Shown: piece after piece, positions 36,119 through 46,499 of the stretch
Layout: each line of letters begins with the position of its first letter
Numbering within the stretch: position 1 is the first letter of the stretch
From: Turritopsis dohrnii
Lineage: Eukaryota; Cnidaria; Hydrozoa; Anthoathecata; Oceaniidae
Direction of reading: 5' to 3'
DNA length: 64,000 nt
Assembly (NCBI GenBank): GCA_027922465.2
Contig: BQMF02000145.1
Span: 124,001-188,000, forward strand
The notes under the pieces: generated by a model
Databases searched by the model: none
What the model was told of the DNA's origin: nothing
What the model saw: the letters and a program-made list of their open reading frames with translations, nothing else
Made by a program: the position numbers and the translations under genes

Positions 36119-37099
36119 ATGCACCGATTACGAAATATTTTGCGAAGGAAACGTCCTGAACCTACCAATGAAAAAGACAACTTCCATTTCGTGAAAAGTT
36201 ATTTGTCTGCAACAATAACATCTGCAGATCAAAAGATAAAGAATATATCAACTGAAACTCCGATACCGATCATCACAACATCGAATGATCCTATCGTCAT
36301 TTCAAAACCGTGGAGTCCAAAGAAGAGCAAAGCCAGAGCCTGTACTGTACAGCAGGAGGAGGTATATCCCATTAATAACTTTATTGAGTTTCAAGAAAAC
36401 ATGAAGGCCTTTTTCGATGAAAAATTCGAACAAATGAATTCTATGAGGCTGCAGGATAAGATTGCTCTTCAAAAACAGATCGTGTCACAGGGAAAGGAAA
36501 GGAGTCAAATGTCTTTTAATTACAAATCGAACAAAATACAGGACGATTTTCTTGTATCATTGTCTAATAATATTGACAAAGCTAGATCTTTAGCAGAAGC
36601 AGGATCCAAGAGGCATCCCAGTACAAAATTTGACGACATTGACGAGCAAATTCGTAAAAGACGAAAAGTTATCAGGATGGCTGATAAATCTCCTGGTGGA
36701 TGGGACACAGTAAGGGAATACCTTACAGACGATTTGGCTAGTGATTCCGACGATGACATAAAGATGCGTCAAGCAGAATCTCATACTCTGGCCAAAAAGT
36801 CCAAGGTAAAAAAACGATTTATTTCAAATCCCAGGTACATGGGACATGATGGTCATCCACGTAACTTGCAGCGTCCGTTAAGCGTTCTTTCTCCGAATTG
36901 GTTTGCACATCAGCATCGAAATTTGTTACCTGGCAATTCTACAAATCCTTTTCAGCCTTTTTCGCGGACAGGCACTTCTGGAGTCAGAAGTGCGGCACCA
37001 TTCGCAGGCAGATTCAACAGCCCGAGCAACTTATGCTTCAACTGCGGCAACCCAGGTCACTGGAAGCATTCCTGCCTAGCAAGAAACGCCATCCAATAA
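36119..37099 (+). pseudogene. PAT-like gag with CCHC zinc knuckle (frame intact)
   Basis: ATG at 36119 (MHRLRNILRRKRPEP) opens a 326-codon frame. The C-terminus carries CFNCGNPGHWKHSC, a CX2CX4HX4C zinc knuckle that binds nucleic acid in Gag proteins. A Lys-rich segment (RKRRKVIRMADKSPGGWD) lies in the middle. The frame itself is open, but the downstream pol is broken, so the copy is not autonomous. Confidence 0.75.
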
Positions 37100-37102
37100 A
37101 GG

Positions 37103-38119
37103 TATCAAAACTTTTTCATCTAAAAGCAGTAAATTTAATATTAAGGGAAGTTTAAAAAGTCATTTCAATTATTGGGACAAAGAGTTACAAGCCAGTCCTT
37201 TTATACTAGAAACCCTTAAAAGTGGATATTAAATTCCTTTCAGATATAAACCTCCATCTTTAGAAATCAAAAATAACAATTCAGCTTTGTGTGATCCCGA
37301 TTATGTAGAATCCCAAATATTGAATCTGTTAGCAAACAAATTTATAAGCTCTGTCAACAAACCTTTTCTGACCAACCGAAAGAAAAGATTAGTGCTAGAC
37401 TTAAGCTATTTAAACAGTTTTGTTTGGAAGGAAAAAATCAAGTTTGATGATTGGAAAAGCTTCGAAGAGTACGTAGAATTTGCTCAAACGGCTTTTATGT
37501 TTAAATTCGACCTGAAAAGTGGTTACCATCATGTTGATATACACGAAGATCATCAACAGTATTTAGGATTCTCATGAATTTTCAAAGATGGTATTAAAAG
37601 GTATTTTATCTTTACTGTTCTACCTTTCGGTTTGACTTCAGCACCTTTTATTTTTACTAAGATGTGAGGGTGTTAGTAAAATATTGGCGTTCATTTGCCA
37701 TAAGAATTGCTTGTTTTATCGACGACGGTTTCAGTGTAGCATACTGTTTTGATGAAGCTGTGAGTAATTCGAACTTTGTGAAAAATTCACTTAAATCTGC
37801 AGGTTTTATTGTAAATGAAGGCAAATCTATCTGGGCACCTACTTCTCGCTTAGAATGGTTAGGTGTTATTCTAGATTACGATAAAAAGACTTACAAAATT
37901 TCAGAACGAAGAATCCAATCCATTTTATCAAGTATCAATAATATATTTTCTTCTTCTTATTTTTCGGCCAGACAACTAGCTTGTATCACGGGCAAAATAA
38001 TTTCAACAAAATTTGTGCTTCATAATATTGTCAGATTAAAAACTCGTGCTTTGTATAAAGTCATTGAGTCAAGATCGTCTTGGGATAAAAAATTTAATAT
38101 ATCTTACTATCACGATGTA
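37103..38119 (+). pseudogene. PAT-like reverse transcriptase, broken
   Basis: Conserved RT blocks appear in order: KKRLVLDLSYLN, FKFDLKSGYHHVDIH (first catalytic Asp), VLPFGLTSAPFIFTK, then in a shifted frame ACFIDDGF (the DD pair) and WAPTSRLEWLGVILD. A TGA at 37575-37577 replaces a likely Trp in LGFSW, another stop occurs near 37230, and there is a frameshift near 37662. The frame is cut at 38119 by a TA-flanked element and resumes after 39584. Confidence 0.8.
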
Positions 38120-39582
38120 CAGTGTGTTTCGTAATGTTGGAAATGGAAATTTTAAAGTTGTTTTTTTTAAATGAATATATCGAATTTCAAAATAATTTTT
38201 ACATCAATGGAAAGCCATTTTCAAGCTCTTTCGGCTAGTATATTTTTGTGAAAAATGAAAAAGTGGTTTTCGAAAAAATAAGGAAAATGTCTTGGAAAAA
38301 TGTAATTGAATTTTTAATGGTCGATTAAGATGTGAATGAAAAGAAAAGATTTTTTGAAACAATGACAGCAATTTGGAAAACAATAAACAAATTTAAGTTG
38401 TACAGTGTGTCCCAGAGAATTTCGGTCTGAGATTTTAAAAAGCTATAACTTTTCACACGTATATCAGATTTTAGAGATTTTTACATCATTCGATAGCATT
38501 TCTTTCAAGGATTTTAAAAACCTATATTTTAAATAATTTAGTCCAACACCTTTGTAGCAAAAAGGATTTCTTTAAACTGCCACGGTCATTAACTCCTTAA
38601 TGGTTAATAAAAGTAAGTTTCCACGTGCGATTATTCTTTTGTTTATCAAGAACATGTCGTGGTGTTGTTGAACACACTAAAATTATAATCTCATCACAAA
38701 GTTAAAAATTGTGAGACGGGGGCTTCTACAAAAAATTTTTGACATCATATGAGCAATCTTTAGTTGCTGCAAAAACATTTCTCCACTGAGATCCAGAGTC
38801 TATCAGAGTTTAGAAGTGAAATTGTTGACGCAGCATATAATCTTAGACAAAATTAAAATTTTATTAGCCACTCTTTATGATAGCAACAGCAAATCGCTGT
38901 GTCAAGAGAAACGGGGGACATGTTGAGACAGCTTAAAGTTTTGTTTTTAATGACTTTTGTGTTTTACAGTCACTTGACTTTGATATTGTTTTTGATAATG
39001 ACCTTTGATAGGTATTATTGAAAGATGTGTTAATTAACCATTAAGAAGATAATTGGATTTTTTCATGGTAAAATCCTTGATTGTTTCCTAACTAAAAGGT
39101 TTTGGAGAACAAAATGTATATGTTTAAAATCTATGAATAAAATCCTATGGAATGGTGTAAAAATTGCTGAAATCTGATGTATGTGTGAAAAGTTATGAGC
39201 TGTTATAATCTCAGACCGAAATTCTCTGGGACACACTGTATGTTCACGAAAAACGTAAAACTTTTATGTTTTAAAATATCAATTTGGGAGTCTCAGCGCA
39301 AACATAAAATTAATAAAAAATTTGAATGGATTCAGTGTTTTGAAACAATAAGCACGATGTAATTAAACTACGTGTTAATCGATCATTAAAAATTTAATTA
39401 CATTTTTCTATGACATTTTCCTTATTTTTTCAAAACCCACTTTTTCATTTTTCACAAAAATGTACTAGCCGAAAGAGCTTGAAAATGGCTTTCCATTGAT
39501 GTAAAAATTATTTTGAAATTTGATATATCCATTTAAAAAAACAACTTTAAAATTTCTATTTCCAACATTACGGAACACACTG
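38120..39582. mobile_element. TA-flanked MITE family 1 (CAGTGTGTTTCG), carrying a nested MITE
   Basis: Ends CAGTGTGTTTCG and the inverted CGGAACACACTG, flanked by TA on both sides, as for Tc1/mariner-type transposition. Another complete copy lies at 52133-52756. Subtracting the nested element at 38403-39238 and its TA leaves about 625 bases, the length of the clean copy. No coding capacity. Confidence 0.85.
38403..39238. mobile_element. TA-flanked MITE family 2 (CAGTGTGTCCCAG), nested
   Basis: Ends CAGTGTGTCCCAGAGAATTT and the inverted copy, flanked by TA (38401-38402, 39239-39240). Long, diverged inverted repeats extend about 200 bases inward. A second copy in the opposite orientation is at 40015-40847. 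No transposase. Confidence 0.85.
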
Positions 39583-39660
39583 TATATAATATTCTGTTCC
39601 ACAATTAAAAATTTTTTCTGACGCAAGTTCTATGGGTATCGCAGCCCTTTTGAACAATAA

Positions 39661-39825
39661 CAGAGGCGTAGCCAGAGGTCAGTCAAAATTTGTGGAGGAG
39701 AGTTAAGTCATTTAGGATAGAAAAGGAAAGCGTGCAAGTAACCTAATCGACACTTAAGACTGAAAAGAAATATCATAATGCTGAACTCCTCCAGGTTTTT
39801 TTGACTGACCATAACTACGCCTCTG
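39661..39825. mobile_element. 165-bp MITE with 5-bp target duplication
   Basis: Ends CAGAGGCGTAG and CTACGCCTCTG, with GTCAGTCAAAA-like repeats inside. Flanks AATAA and AATGA look like a 5-bp duplication with one change, and removing the element restores the RNase H frame. It is similar in design to the 5-bp-TSD elements at 24827 and 53103. Confidence 0.65.
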
Positions 39826-40014
39826 AATGACATTTGTTATAGAAACCTCGATCCTAAAGAACAAACAGAATCGTCAACTTTCAGGAAACTTTTAGCTATT
39901 TCACATGCAATTTCTTCTCTATCGAGTACCTGCGAAGGAGAACATGTTCTCATACACACAGATAGCATGGCAGCTGCCGCTATTGTCAAAGGAGGTAGTA
40001 ATAATGCAAAACTA

Positions 40015-40847
40015 CAGTGTGTCCCAGAGAATTTCGGTCTGAGATTTTAACAGCTCATAACTTTTTACACATGTATGAGATTTCAGCAATTTTACACCAT
40101 TCGATAGGATTTTATTCATAGATTTTAAAAATATACATTTTGTTCTCCAAAACCTTTTAGTTTGGAAACAAAAGGATTTTACCATGAAAAAATCCAATTA
40201 TCTTCTTAATGGTTAATTAACACATCTTTCAATAACAGCTATCAAAGGTCATTATCAAAAACAATATCAAAGTCAAGTGACTGTAAAACACAAGAGTCAT
40301 TAAAAACAAAACTTTAAGCTGTCTCAACATGTCCCCCGTTTCTCTGGACACAGCAAATTGCTCTTACTGTCATAAAGAGTGGCGAAAAAAATTTTGATTT
40401 TGTTTAAGATTTTTTGCTGCGTCAACAATTTTACTTCTCAACTCTGATAGACTGTGGATCTCAGTGGAGAAAAGTTTTTGTAGCAACCAAAGATTGCTCA
40501 TATGATGTCAAAAACATTTTGTAGCAGCCCCCGTCTCACAATTTTTAACTTTGTGATGAGATTATAATTTTAGTGTGTTCAATAACACCACGACATGATC
40601 TTAATAAACACAAGAATAATCGCACGTGGAAACTTACTTTTATTAACCATTAAGGAGTTAATGACCGTGACAGTTTAAAGAAATCCTTTTTACTGCAAAG
40701 GTGTTGGACTAAATTACTTAAGATATAGGTTTTTTAAATCCTTGAAAAAAATGCTATCGAATGCTGTAAAAATCTCTAAAATTTGATGTATGTGTGAAAA
40801 GTTATAGCTTTTTAAAATCTCAGACCGAAATTCTCTGGGACACACTG
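40015..40847. mobile_element. TA-flanked MITE family 2, second copy (inverted)
   Basis: Ends CAGTGTGTCCCAG and its inverse, flanked by TA at 40013-40014 and 40848-40849. It aligns to 38403-39238 in the opposite orientation. It splits the RNase H coding region after GGSNNAKLQ. Confidence 0.85.
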
Positions 40848-40949
40848 TACAGCTATTGGCTAATGACATTTACAATTTTGGTAAAGCTAAGAATATTTCG
40901 TTAAAAGTCACATGGGTGTCAAGAGAACTAAACACACGGGCAGATAATA

Positions 40950-42677
40950 CAGGGTGGCCCAAAAAAAGCTTACCCTGGTTTAAATAGCTAATTCAGCCAA
41001 AAATATTTACATTGAAATTTTGATTCTTATACCATTCGAAAGAAAATTTTATAAGCTTTCTAAAAATATATGATACGTATCTTCAGCATTATTACTTTGC
41101 GAGAAAGTCAAATTTTTATCTTTCACTCAAAGTAATTAAGATTTAAAGATCAATTAAAATACTTTCAAAATAGAAATTAATGATACGTTAAATTACAAAG
41201 TAATAAACACAAATTACAAAGTAATGAAAAGGACAATGAAATATGACGTGTCCGTCAAATGTTGTGACTTAAAGAATCAAACAAATGTTTTTGCATGTTA
41301 AAGAGGTTGAAAATGCAATTGACAGTGGAGCAACGAGTCTTTGTGGTAACAAAATATCATGAAACAAAAAGCTACATTGCTGTTAGGGAAGCATTCCGCC
41401 AACGGTTTCCCGGGCGTGCCGCCCCATGCAAGAAAACGATACACAAGAACATTCAAAAATATCAGCAAAATGGTACAAATCTTAACATGAATAAGGGACA
41501 TTCAGGTCGACGTAGATCTTCTCGCACGCCTCAAAATGTGAATATTGTAAGAAATGCTCTCGTTGCCAATCCTAGAGTAAGTACACGGAGGAATGGAATT
41601 CCAGTAAGCCGTTCAACTTTTCAGAGGGTTGTTCAAAATGATTTAAGGTGGCATCCCTTCAAAATGCATGTCCGGCATGAGCTAAAACAAGGAGATTCTG
41701 TGAGAAGAGTCAGATTTTGCCAATGGTTTGAAAATCAATGCCATAATCCAAGGTTTTTGTACAACCTAGTGATTGGTGACGAAGCATCATTTGCTTTAAA
41801 TGGACAGGTAAATAACCACAACGTCCGAATGTATGCAGAAAAAGGTAACCCCCCTGTATTTCAATTTGATGTGTCAAGTGATCGTCGTAAGCTGACAGTA
41901 TGGGCAGGAATTTGTGGGAACGGAACACTTGTTGGGCCTTACTTTTTTGATGGGAACGTTAATGGAAGGTCCTACTTACAGATGGTTGATACGTTTTCGT
42001 TGCCAAATTTGCAGAGATTCTATCCTGTTCTTTTCAATTCTGTTTGGTGGGCCCAAGATGGAGCTCCAGCTCACCGTACATGAAATGTTACCAATCGACT
42101 GCGTCAAATTTTTGGCAGAAATGTAATTGCTATTGGGCAGAATACAGAATGGCTTGCACGCTCCCCTGACTTGACCCCGCTTGATTGTTTCCTCTGGGGC
42201 TATCTGAAAGGCAAAGTTTACCAGACACCTGCAGCAACCCTTGCTGATTTAAGAGGAAGAATTCAAGATGCATGTACACAACTCACACAAACTCCATTTA
42301 TCCAAAACTCAATAAGAGAAATGAGAAGGAGATCTGTGTTGTGTATTCAAAGAAATGGACACCACGTAGAAGGACATTACCCTTAGTTTTACTTTCTTAT
42401 TAGTTTTCTTTGTTGTGTTTATTACTTTGTAATTTAACGTATCATTAATTTTTATTTTGAAAGTGCTTTAATTGATCTTTAAATCTTAATTACTTTGAGT
42501 GAAAGATAAAAATTTGACTTTCTCGCAAAGTAATAATGCTGAAGATACGTATCATATATTTTTAGAAAGCTTATAAAATTTTCTTTCGAATGGTATAAGA
42601 ATCAAAATTTCAATGTAAATATTTTTGGCTGAATTAGCTATTTAAACCAGGGTAGGCTTTTTCTTTGGGCCACCCTG
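40950..42677 (+). mobile_element. Tc1/mariner-like transposon (DD41D) with long inverted repeats
   Basis: Ends CAGGGTGGCCC and GGGCCACCCTG, flanked by TA (40948-40949, 42678-42679). The inverted repeats run about 260 bases (40950-41210 and 42415-42677), far longer than the 20-30 bases of classical mariners. A single transposase gene occupies the middle. The insertion lies at the end of the PAT-like RNase H, whose frame resumes directly after it. Confidence 0.92.
41295..42386 (+). pseudogene. Mariner-like transposase, one premature TGA
   Basis: ATG at 41295; 364 codons in one frame with a single TGA at 42081-42083, probably a decayed CGA. The N-terminus has a helix-turn-helix region (LTVEQRVFVV, AVREAFRQRFPGRAAPCKKT) of the DUF4817 type. 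Catalytic residues visible: VIGDEA (first D), WAQDGAPAH (second D), SPDLTPLDCFLWG (third D). There are 41 residues between the second and third D, the spacing of the DD41D group. Apart from the one stop the frame is clean, so inactivation is recent. The stop removes the third D. Confidence 0.9.
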
Positions 42678-42679
42678 TA

Positions 42680-43512
42680 TGAGTAAATCAATAGACTATG
42701 ACGATTGACAATTAACCGAATCATTTTTTAAAATGTTACATTCACTTTGGGGTCCATTTACATTTGATAATTTTGCTGATAACATCAATACAAAATGTCA
42801 AAAGTTTTTCTCTAAATGTGACGGTTTGAGGGAAAATCATAACAAGTGATAATTTCTGATAAATTTATCAGTAAATTACTGATTAGAAAACAATAGATTT
42901 AATCAGTAATTCGTTCGATTTATCAGTAATTCGTTCGATGAATCAGTAATTACTGATAAAATAATCGGTAAATACTGATAAATAATCAGTAATTTATCAG
43001 TATTACGGATTCATCGAACAAATTACTGATAAATCGAACGATCTACTGATAAATCGAACGAATTACTGATAAATCGAACGAATTACTGATTATTACTGAT
43101 ACATTTCTGATAAATTATTGATTAATTTATCAGTAATATCACTTGTTATGATTTTCCCTCAAACCGTCACAAATACTGGTGTCCAAATACCTATCAGGTG
43201 GATGCATTTTCTTTCGACTGGTCTGGAGAAACAAATCTGTTAGTGCCTCCAGTTTATTTAATTTCTAAATTTATTAAACATTTTTTAGCAAGTTCAGGAA
43301 CTTCAACAGCAGTTTTAGTTGTTCCTTACTGGCCTTCTTCAAATTTTTGACCACTCCTCATTGACAAGAATCGCATGTTTAAGGAATTTGTTAGGGACTA
43401 TAGAATCTTTCAATCCTCTAAAGGTCTTTTAACTCTAGGGGCTTTTAAAGGTTCCATTCTCGGAAACAATAATTTTCTCGTTCCTATTGTAGCACTACTA
43501 TTACAGATCTGA
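42680..43512 (+). pseudogene. PAT-like pol C-terminal region, interrupted by a foldback element
   Basis: Pieces 42680-42817 and 43171-43512 read LHSLWGPFTFDNFADNINTK, then VDAFSFDWSGETNLLVPPVY and VLVVPYWPSS, a segment that follows RNase H in DIRS-order retroelements. Stops are present. Confidence 0.65.
42818..43170. mobile_element. 353-bp foldback element
   Basis: GTGACGGTTTGAGGGAAAAT and its inverse form the ends, flanked by AAAT on both sides (42814-42817, 43171-43174). Inside, ATTACTGATAAATCGAACGA units in tandem on the right face their inverted copies on the left. The whole can fold into one long hairpin. No coding frame. Confidence 0.8.
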
Positions 43513-43577
43513 TTTTAGAATTTATACAGAGATGCATTTCGGCCAACTTTAATGTTAAAGACGAAAATCTGCAAAAG

Positions 43578-44506
43578 ATGGTGAACAATCTTCCGAATGT
43601 TTTGCAACAATCGAGAAGACCTAATACCTTAGCAACATATCAGACATATTTCCAAAAATGGTTAGCATGGTACCGATTGTTCACTGAAGTAAATCCGTTA
43701 CCTACAGAAGAACAGTACTTTATTTTATATAACATTTCTATGTTACAGTCAGGCGTATCTTTTCCCGTTATCAACACCTCAGTCGCCGCGATAAAATACT
43801 TCCATTCAATTACTGGCTTTACAATTGGACAATCAACTATTTTTAGACACGCACTAGAAGCTGCAAAGCGATCATCTTCGCATATACCTAAAAAGAAAGA
43901 GCCTTTGACAGTAGCCGATCTAAACAAAATAGTTAGTACTCTGAGAAATAATCCATGCTTATCAAATGTTAAAACCGATGCTTATTATCATTCTCTGCCT
44001 TTTTACGATTTAACGAGTGTAAAAATTTACGGAGGTCCAACATTGTTTTGGATACAATCCACGCCAAGATCTTCATAGAGAGGAGTAAGACAGACGTTTA
44101 TAGACACGGTCATTGGACTTACTTAGCAAGAGTGAATTCCAGTTTATGTCCTGTAAACGCCTTAGAAAAATATTTACGAATGGCGGACATCGAGTCTAAT
44201 TCCAACGATTTTATTTTCAGAGCAATGCAAACCGATAAAGCAGGCAGACAATACCTCCGAAAGACGAGAAAGGCGATATCCTACTCATCAATTCGCGATG
44301 ACATCAAAACGGTATTAAAAGAAGCCGGTTTATCTCCAGAAAAGTATGGTCTGTATAGCTTACGTTCCGGTGGGTTATCTGCCGCTGCAAATTTCGGGGT
44401 AAACGATAGGCTGATCATGAAACACGGTCGTTGGAAGTCGGAAAGCGTTAGATACATTACCGAAGATTTGTTTGTTAGGAGTCACTGGGTTTATAATTAT
44501 ATATAA
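43578..44506 (+). pseudogene. PAT-like tyrosine recombinase, one frameshift
   Basis: The first part (43578-43980) has RRPNTLATYQTYFQKWLAWY, the core-binding domain. After a frameshift near 43980 the frame at 44048-44506 continues. Catalytic residues: Arg in AFLRFNE, Arg in LYSLRSGGLSAAANFG, His/Trp in KHGRW and Tyr in RYITED. The usual His of HxxR is Tyr here. The protein integrates the circular DNA copy in this retroelement group. Confidence 0.8.
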
Positions 44507-44570
44507 TCTTATTTCAACTTTATGAATTGTTTGATTTGATTTCTCTCTTCACTCATGCTCTTAATTCACA

Positions 44571-44844
44571 CGTTTTGGTACGACATCTACTATCGAAGTA
44601 TAATATAAAACCTGTCTCGAGTTGATATTGTATTCTTTGCTCCTTTCCAAGTAGTCAGAAAAAGTAAATAAACTAAGTTATTTTCGGTTCACAGATTAGA
44701 AAATAAATGGGTTTATTTACGATTTCGAAATAAATTTCGGTACCGGCATAAGTGAATTAAGCATGACGTGGCATAGTTTATAAAAGGGCGGATCTTGCAA
44801 GTCAAAATTCACACGTTGTTTAGATACTTTCGTGACTAGAAGTT
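44571..44844 (+). repeat. PAT-like internal repeats B1-A2
   Basis: B1 (44571-44706) matches 45513-45648 and A2 (44707-44844) matches 35968-36105. They are directly abutted, as required for the split-direct-repeat structure. Confidence 0.85.
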
Positions 44845-44961
44845 CGAAAAGTGGTTTCATTTGCGTTTTGGGGTTTTCTAATCATAACTAGTGTTTAGTT
44901 TCTATTGTGTTAGAAAACGTATTCAAAATTATTTTATAATGACATCAGAATATTGTATTTC

Positions 44962-45150
44962 GATGCGAGGGTGCATCAGGATAATGTAACATGTGATGCG
45001 AGGGTGCATCAGGATAATGTAACACGTGATGCGAGGGTGCATCAGAATAATGTAGCACGTGATGCAAGGGTGCATCAGGATAATGTAACACGTGATGCGA
45101 GGGTGCATCAGGATAGTCTAACATGTGATGCGAGGGTGCATCAGGATAAT
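44962..45150 (+). repeat. 33-bp tandem repeat, about 5.7 units
   Basis: The unit starts GATGCGAGGGTGCATCAGGA and continues TAATGTAACACGT. It is 33 bases, so it stays in frame and encodes DARVHQDNVTR repeated in an open frame from 44953 to 45168. It lies between A2 and B2 of the PAT-like element. Units differ by one to three bases. It is a minisatellite, not a CRISPR: there are no unique spacers. Confidence 0.85.
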
Positions 45151-45512
45151 GAATTTGCGTATGTTTAGCTGAGTAAAATATTAGTCAATTGTAAATATTG
45201 TTTCAGACCTATCTTGCTGCATTTACAAAGTCTTGTAAACGTGCAGTTCAGTTCCTTACGGTTTCTTTTAGAACAAGTTCAGTTTTTTATAACGTGACAG
45301 GCTGAGCACCCACTTTGGCATCGGGGTTCTAAAAGTTTTTATCCGGGGGTAATTGAACAGAATTTTTTTAACAAAGAAAGAAAAAGAAAGGGATAGCTAT
45401 TCAACATTTGTTATCAGACGACTTTGTACATGTTAAAGTTGCATTTTATGCGATAAAATACTTATAGTTCATAGAACTTATTCCTGTAATTATGCATACG
45501 TTCTAGTCACGA

Positions 45513-45648
45513 CGTTCTGGTACGGCATCTACTATCGAAGTATAATATAAAACCTGTCTCGAGTTGATATAGTATTCTTTGCTCCTTTCCAAGTAGTCAG
45601 AAAAAGTAAATAAACTAAGTTATTTTCGGTTCACAGATTAGAAAATAA
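45513..45648 (+). repeat. PAT-like terminal repeat B2
   Basis: A 136-base copy of 44571-44706. It abuts gypsy integrase sequence at 45649, which fixes the right end of the PAT-like element. Confidence 0.85.
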
Positions 45649-46488
45649 TTGTGTAGAAACTTGTCTTTCTACATAAGCGCACTGGAGGACCTTACCGAGT
45701 GTGCGGTTAAACCCATTGTCCGTGATGATTGTCGTAGGAAATCCAAACAGAGAAAACGACTTGGTATGATTGCAAATGATTTGCTGAGAGCCGCCGCCTT
45801 TCTTCATGACAAAAGTAACTGGGTAGCGCGTGTTATAGTCTATTAGTACGAGAATGTGTTCTCCGGGTGGTAGAAATCGGCCCCGACAGTGTTCCACGGT
45901 TCTGCTGGCGATACGGTCGCTTGTAGTGGCTCGCGTTTAGCCGATGGTGTGGTTAATTGACGGGGTTGGACACCTTGCGAATAATCTTTCAACGTCGGAG
46001 GCGATTCCTGGCCACCAAACTTTCTCTCGGAGTAAGGCTTTTGTTCGTGTCATTCCTTGGTGCTGCCGGTGTGTGATGTCAAGTAAATCTTTTCGTAATT
46101 TCTGCGGTATGACAATGACATTGCCTTTTAGTAAGACACCTTGTGAGCCAATCGAGAGCTCGCGCTTGACATTTGAGTATGGGGTTTGACGTTTCATGTC
46201 CCATTTGCCGGTTGAGATGCTTGTGATGATGGACGACAAGACCGAATCTTTTGCTGTTTCTGCAGCGATCTTCATCAGGTCGACATTGACGGGCACGGCA
46301 TGAGACGTTACCATTGTGATGTAGTTTTCAGTATCTGATGTGTCTACAAAAGTTTCAGTTGGAGAACGCGATAAGATGTCTGCTGCATTTTTGCAACCTG
46401 GTGCGTACGTGATGTCATACTCATAAACCTGGAGTTTTAGGAACCAGCGCTGAATCCTTGGAGGAGGTTGTGAATTCGAGGACAACAT
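45649..46488 (-). pseudogene. Gypsy integrase, upstream part (zinc finger and core), plus RNase H end
   Basis: From 46488 leftward: VYEYDITYAPGCKNAADILS (end of RNase H), HRQHQGMTRTKALLREKVWW (integrase zinc-binding His/His region), then after a frameshift near 45930, EHILVLIDYNTRYPVTFVMK and TTIITDNG (second catalytic Asp). A deletion then jumps from DNG to NRTLGKVLQCAYVERQ, removing the segment that carries the catalytic Glu. It stops at the PAT insertion and continues at 35967. Confidence 0.8.
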
Positions 46489-46499
46489 CGAGGTTAGCG

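Larger units (their letters stand above)
39585..40947 (+). pseudogene. PAT-like RNase H, broken by two insertions
   Basis: Pieces 39585-39660, 39826-40012 and 40850-40947 join to read NNDICYRNLDPKEQTESS, HVLIHTDSMAAAAIVKGG (RNase H Asp) and VTWVSRELNTRADN, the terminal RNase H motif. Removing the elements between them restores the frame. Confidence 0.7.
35968..45648 (+). mobile_element. PAT/Ngaro-type tyrosine-recombinase retrotransposon, multiply interrupted
   Basis: Gag with zinc knuckle, RT/RNase H and a tyrosine recombinase follow in this order, without an integrase or LTRs. Ends are split direct repeats: A1 35968-36105, B1 44571-44706 directly followed by A2 44707-44844, and B2 45513-45648. 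A copies are both 138 bases, B copies both 136. The pattern A1...B1A2...B2 is that of PAT-like and Ngaro elements, not DIRS1, which has inverted repeats. Removing the inserted elements (38120-39582, 39661-39825, 40015-40847, 40950-42677, 42818-43170) restores colinearity of the coding series. Confidence 0.85.

Noticed and set aside
44962..45150. CRISPR-like array
   Set aside because: Units are contiguous 33-base repeats without unique spacers, in an animal genome; it is a minisatellite.
35968..45648. DIRS1-type element with inverted terminal repeats
   Set aside because: The terminal repeats are direct and split (A1, B1A2, B2); no inverted termini or internal complementary region were seen.
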